Shown here in pieces: positions 7,616 through 10,735 of a stretch of 10,735 bases of DNA. The position numbers and the translations under genes were made by a program. Positions within the stretch are counted from its first letter, which is position 1. Each line of letters opens with the position of its first letter. The DNA comes from Euperipatoides rowelli (lineage: Eukaryota; Onychophora; Udeonychophora; Euonychophora; Peripatopsidae): the NCBI GenBank assembly GCA_003024985.2, contig PXIH01S0025083.1; one strand, given 5' to 3'. The notes below the pieces were generated by a model that was not told the origin of the DNA, made no database searches, and worked only from the letters and a program-made list of their open reading frames with translations.

Positions 7616-7993
7616 CAGGGTTCGACATTCATTGTTTTAATGGGCGGCAACAAGTTGCCTCCCTAAAAGGCCTATGGGTGGCAACTTTCAGGAATGAGTG
7701 GCAACTCTTTTGATTATTCGCAAAGATTTATATTTAACTACCATACATGTATTAAAACATGAGATATATAATCCTAAAGTTGTGTGAATATTCTAAACGT
7801 GTGTTTTTAAATATTTTATTACTATTTATGGGTAAACAAGGGGAATATTGTTAAATATCACTTGCTAATTAGATGCTTTAAACTTGTGACTATAAAAAAA
7901 TGGATGGCAAATATTTGGTACTGCTTGTCCTTCTTGGATTTTTAAAGATATGATGGCATTTGCCACCATTGCCATGATAAGCGTCAAGCCCTG
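7616..7993. mobile_element. hAT-like MITE, 378 bp, nested in the copia relic
   Basis: The left end CAGGGTTCGACATTCAT (7616-7632) and the reverse complement of the right end, CAGGGCTTGACGCTTAT, match at 12 of 17 positions; five of the mismatches are transitions. Direct CATGT copies touch both ends (7611-7615 and 7994-7998), fitting a short target duplication. Inside, GGCAAC and GTTGCC flank a 2-base loop (7646-7659). GGTGGCAA (7677-7684) near the left is mirrored by TTGCCACC (7960-7967) near the right. There is no coding capacity. On either side, copia pol text resumes: the integrase C-terminus at 8041-8107 and the linker before RT from about 7610 downward. CAGGG ends are typical of hAT elements, although hAT usually makes 8-bp duplications. 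Confidence 0.72.
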
Positions 7994-8040
7994 CATGTGT
8001 TATTTTGCATACTATGTTTGCTAGCCATGCACAGGAAAAC

Positions 8041-8820
8041 ATTTTCATTAAACATGACATCTCTCCCAATGAAGATGCATACAGTTTCCCGATTCCATAA
8101 TTTATATTTAATTATGTTTGGGTATGCAACAATATGCATTTTGTTTTTCTTGCTTTTCTCTCAGCACTTCATGCTTGGCATCCCAACTCTCAAAAGTTTT
8201 TTCTCCACTTTTGCCTGACCATAATTCTTCAGGCAGCACATTTTGCATGTTTTTGATGGGCATTTGTTTTTGATGTAAATTGCTGTGTTCATCACGTTTG
8301 TCCAAAAATTCTGTGATCCTCCCCCCCCCCCCCGATTCTATTAGCAGACATCTTGTTTTGTTCATTAAAGTCTGGTTGGCTCGTTCGACCTTTTCATTTG
8401 GCTGCAGAGTATTTGTTACTGTGAGTTGTCTAATTATCCCTTATGTTCTATGTAATGGTTAAATTCATGATTGCAATATTTCTCTACTGTTGTCAATTCT
8501 TAGCACCTTTATTTTCCCATCCATTTGTCTCCGCTGTTTGGTAAACTTTGAACATATCAAGAACTTCATTTTTGTATTTCATGTATGTTGTGATGTGGTG
8601 TGAGAAATCATCTACAGTATATAAATGTCACTGCCATTTGACCCACGTTTTGATGGGAGTTTAACTGGTCCCATTATGTATGCGTACAGGTCTGTTGGCT
8701 CTAGTCACTTCCTTGGGAAATTTTTTACTCTTTATTTTGCCTTTCATGCAGACTTCAAAAATTGTCATCCTGACTTTATTTAAGCTTTAACATATGCGTC
8801 CTATTCTTTTATGCCATAAA
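8041..8820 (-). pseudogene. copia integrase, broken
   Basis: In minus-strand order: the GAG-pre-integrase motif 'LWHKRIGRIC' (8790-8819), a 'VCMKGK' zinc-binding remnant and 'KKFPKE' (about 8708-8752), 'MGPVKLPSKRGSNG' (about 8633-8680), 'VDDFSHH' (8595-8615), 'VLRIDNS' with the second catalytic Asp (8474-8506), and 'VERANQTLM' with the catalytic Glu (8363-8389). Further on come 'EELWSGK' and the C-terminal 'LWNRET...RDVMFNEN' (8041-8107). The first catalytic Asp, normally just before the 'MGPV' segment, is not seen: the sequence there goes from 'RIH' straight into the broken frame. Frames change several times. A run of 13 C on the plus strand (8321-8333) reads as Gly codons after 'LLIES' and replaces normal sequence. 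Confidence 0.85.
8321..8333. repeat. C13 homopolymer run
   Basis: Thirteen consecutive C bases interrupt the minus-strand integrase sequence just after 'LLIES'. It is a slippage-prone site and a likely place for a sequencing length error. Confidence 0.9.
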
Positions 8821-8875
8821 GCTCCTATAGCTTGCAATTTTTGACCGGGTGTCCCGTTGAGTCCAGAAACACAAA

Positions 8876-8948
8876 AACCTTTGCTTGAATCGTCTCCAAT
8901 TTTCTGATACGTCCCCTCCCCCAACTCTGCCGGAGGTTTAAAAAACAT
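8876..8948 (-). pseudogene. Ty3/gypsy-like Gag fragment
   Basis: On the minus strand 'FFKPPAEL' is followed, after a one-base shift in a G-rich run, by 'GGDVSENWRRFKQRF'. A 'PPxxL ... ENWRRFKQRF' start is typical of Gag proteins of many animal Ty3/gypsy elements and does not fit copia Gag. It lies only about 55 bases upstream of the copia motif 'LWHKRIGRIC' in the same orientation. It may be a fragment of a second retroelement joined to the copia relic. The sequence further upstream in the same frame, 'LGAPRKVFTVAQIEY', is not recognised. Confidence 0.45.
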
Positions 8949-9162
8949 ATTCAATTTGAGCCACAGTAAAAACTTTTCTTGGCGCACCTAGTTTGTTGCA
9001 TTAGTCCAACCAACTGATATTTTTATTTACTATTTGTTAATATCACAAATTTACTCTGAACAACATGTTGTATTCTCATTTGATATTATTATCAATAATA
9101 ATTACCGGTACTTTACAACTTATGTGCAGAACTATACTTTAATGAATCAAAGTAATATTACA
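8949..9162. other. AT-rich spacer
   Basis: No gene or LTR end is recognised here. A Gag and protease region or 5' LTR of the copia element would be expected on this side and is not found. Confidence 0.45.
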
Positions 9163-9310
9163 GTGGTATCCTACAGAACTTGCCAAGATGGCAACCCATG
9201 CTACTCAATCACTATCCCCATTGGCTTCTCCCTACTTCCTACAATATGCTACAGAAGCTGCCAATATGAATTCTGACGGAAAAAATATAATTAAAGGAAA
9301 AAAGGAGGAG
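9163..9310 (+). other. possible start-codon exon of an unrecognised gene
   Basis: This block is visibly richer in G+C than its flanks. An acceptor-like ATTACAG precedes it, and GAG|GTAAAAGT at its end is a fair donor. ATG at 9188 sits in a strong initiation context (CCAAG-ATG-G, A at -3, G at +4) and opens 55 codons starting 'MATHATQSLSPLASPYFLQY', which end at TAG 9353-9355 if unspliced. The other two plus frames are also open across most of the block, so the frame choice rests mainly on the start context. A YY1-like AAGATGGC covers the ATG, as seen at some metazoan promoters. A 24-base near-repeat (9167-9190 and 9245-9268, 20 matches, period 78) lies inside. No protein family is recognised; it could also be a repeat fragment. 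Confidence 0.25.
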
Positions 9311-10139
9311 GTAAAAGTAAAATATATAAACAGTATATATGATAATAAACAGTAGAGTGGCAGTGAATATGATGCTAGCATGTACGTAACATCCTATNTC
9401 CTCACTGTACTGATCGTACCGACATTGATTAACAGTGTTGTCACTACAAGAGACACCTATATAAACTAATTGGTAACCTGTTGGTATGAATAACTCGAGA
9501 TTGTTATTGAGACATATGTATATAACCTTCTAATACAATAAATTGTAGACTATTTGTATATTTGTGATAACTAAATCAGGTATATGCTTGTCAGAAAAAA
9601 CTTAATAACGATACTAGCCATTAAGATATTATACAATGTATTTACCTTGTTGACAACCTTTGTCTTTATCTTGTAGATTGTGATATTTCGTTATATCCCA
9701 CCATCTGAAAAAAATTAATAATATACAGACACGCTATGTTATTTTTTTTTCATACTTAACCCCCCTCCCTTTATATATATTTTAATATTTAAAATATAAT
9801 AACGTAGTCAAGCTTAGTTTGCTTAAGTTATAGTTAAGAGAGTTTGCTGTAAGAGCTCATAATAAATATTTAAGATAAAGAAAAGTAAATACTCATCGTG
9901 AATTTACATACAGTATGTGTTTAAAAGAAAATCTGATACGGTAATATGTCTACCCAGGTTATCATGAGTGGTATAGGCTCATAGGCTACCCATGCTGCAT
10001 TAACCTCGCTATAGCTATCGTTAAAATTATAATAATTTGTAAGAGTTAGTTATGTACATATTATTGTTTATTTATTGTTCAGATTAAAATGCNTATAGTA
10101 TATTTCTTTATTNACTTAATTATATACCATTATTTTAAT
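9311..10139. other. AT-rich non-coding stretch
   Basis: No gene is recognised. TATATAA is followed by AATAAA near 9537-9542. A perfect 10-base inverted repeat with a 3-base loop lies at 9776-9798. N calls occur at 9398, 10093 and 10113. Confidence 0.5.
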
Positions 10140-10312
10140 AGTCTCATGAGAGAGCTGGGAGATTGCTGGCTAATGTTCAGGAATCTCGCGACTTATCATG
10201 TGACTGAGAGATTAAAAAAAAGCGGGAGGGGTTCTGAAGAAGACAGAGCGTGCCGCTAAGCTCCAGTGATTTTATACTATCACACATTTATCTGATGATA
10301 GATAAATATATC
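10140..10312 (+). promoter_or_regulatory. promoter-like GC-richer patch
   Basis: In an AT-rich setting this patch holds the palindrome TCTCATGAGA (10142-10151), TCTCGCGA (10184-10191; compare the TCTCGCGAGA core-promoter motif) and TCATGTGAC (10196-10204; an E-box of the USF/MiT-TFE type read on the minus strand). A GC-richer stretch follows (10223-10265), and a donor-like CAG|GTATTG lies at about 10312. It could be a promoter plus untranslated first exon of a gene continuing beyond the window. No coding frame supports this. Confidence 0.25.
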
Positions 10313-10735
10313 AGGTATTGTTATGATACATAAGGATTGTTTCTTTAATGATAGGAAAACTCTTTGAACTATTATNTTCCTTAATGTAACTTCNTATCTG
10401 ATTATGTTCTACGGATACCTAATCTAATAGAAGCGCCATTTTGAAACAGTTCTGTGAGACTTATTAGGCTGTAAAAACATGAATGTAGGAACCTGTTATT
10501 ACTTCTATATTTGGGTTGTTTACTCATTGTAATAGTCAAGGCTATAAAAACATATGAAAATTCATCACTACCTCTATAAGAAGATTGAAACTAATATAAA
10601 CAGCATAACCTATACGACTGGAATTTACAGTTACCTATCGAAGCAATGCTGACATCAGAAGCTACCATTGTACAAGGTACTAGAGCTTGAATGTACGTCA
10701 TCAATAACCTTTTTCAATCATACCAGTATCCAGCG
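10313..10735. other. non-coding end of the window, with a TATA-like box
   Basis: AGGCT-TAAAAACAT-type strings occur at 10466-10480 and 10539-10553; the second contains CTATAAAAA (10542-10550), a good TATA-box match on the plus strand. ATG at 10646 opens only 14 codons before TGA 10688-10690. GCGCCATTTTG near 10434 resembles an inverted YY1 site. N calls occur at 10376 and 10394. No gene is recognised. Confidence 0.3.

Larger units (their letters stand above)
6350..8820 (-). mobile_element. degenerate Ty1/copia retrotransposon, internal region without recognisable LTRs
   Basis: Read on the minus strand from high to low coordinates, fragments of a pol polyprotein appear in the order GAG-pre-integrase, integrase, reverse transcriptase, RNase H. 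Integrase before RT defines Ty1/copia and excludes Ty3/gypsy. The frame is broken by many stops and shifts, and a 378-bp MITE interrupts the link between integrase and RT. Recognisable protein starts at 'LWHKRIGRIC' (8790-8819) and fades just after the RNase H motif near 6373. No LTR pair, primer-binding site or polypurine tract could be matched, so both ends are probably lost or too diverged. It cannot be autonomous. Confidence 0.88.

Noticed and set aside
7185-8462. Plus-strand frames of 60-98 codons (7185-7481, 7997-8218, 8280-8462)
   Set aside because: They lie opposite the minus-strand copia pol fragments, which explain the sequence much better.
9163-9180. TGGTATC as a tRNA-Met primer-binding site of a plus-strand LTR element
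   Set aside because: Only about seven bases match before divergence, and no LTR pair or gag follows in that orientation.
10646-10690. Short frame starting at ATG 10646 downstream of the TATA-like box
   Set aside because: Only 14 codons before a stop and no motif; too short to call.
1-10735. CRISPR array, tRNA, rRNA or bacterial operon features
   Set aside because: No regularly spaced repeats with unique spacers, no cloverleaf-like segments and no closely packed gene series were seen.

Overview
The window looks like AT-rich DNA from an animal genome, probably an invertebrate. It carries a C2H2 zinc-finger gene with TGEKP-type linkers, plus decayed Ty1/copia, hAT-like and short (ATT)n-tailed retroposon copies. 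There are no bacterial-style gene clusters. The sequence does not settle the phylum. Five isolated N calls all lie in the last 1.4 kb.

Layout: (1) 2-937, plus strand: a decayed copy of a repeated gene with a PIN/FEN1-like nuclease segment and a C-terminal Cys-rich CXC-like segment, broken by stops and frameshifts. (2) 938-2607: AT-rich spacer holding a 353-bp hAT-like MITE (1700-2052) with terminal inverted repeats and an 8-bp target duplication. (3) 2608-3960: the only intact gene, a single-exon 14-finger C2H2 protein of 450 residues whose acidic tail looks like two eroded fingers. (4) 3961-5890: non-coding DNA with a CTCF-like motif, an AT palindrome, a purine-rich tract, two diverged copies of a longer repeat and a hairpin. 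(5) 5891-6106: a 168-bp retroposon with an (ATT)n tail, between 24-bp direct repeats. (6) About 6350-8820, minus strand: a broken Ty1/copia polyprotein in the order integrase, reverse transcriptase, RNase H. A 378-bp hAT-like MITE (7616-7993) is nested between integrase and RT, and a Ty3/gypsy-like Gag motif abuts the upstream side (8876-8948). (7) 8949-10735: mostly non-coding, with one possible start-codon exon (9163-9310) and a promoter-like GC-richer patch (10140-10312).

The elements do not work together as one system. The picture is a zinc-finger gene in transposon-rich DNA, with insertions of different ages layered on each other. I found no convincing new multi-gene system. The best leads are the eroded C-terminal fingers, the nested MITE, the retroposon with clean target duplications, and the candidate exon at 9163-9310.
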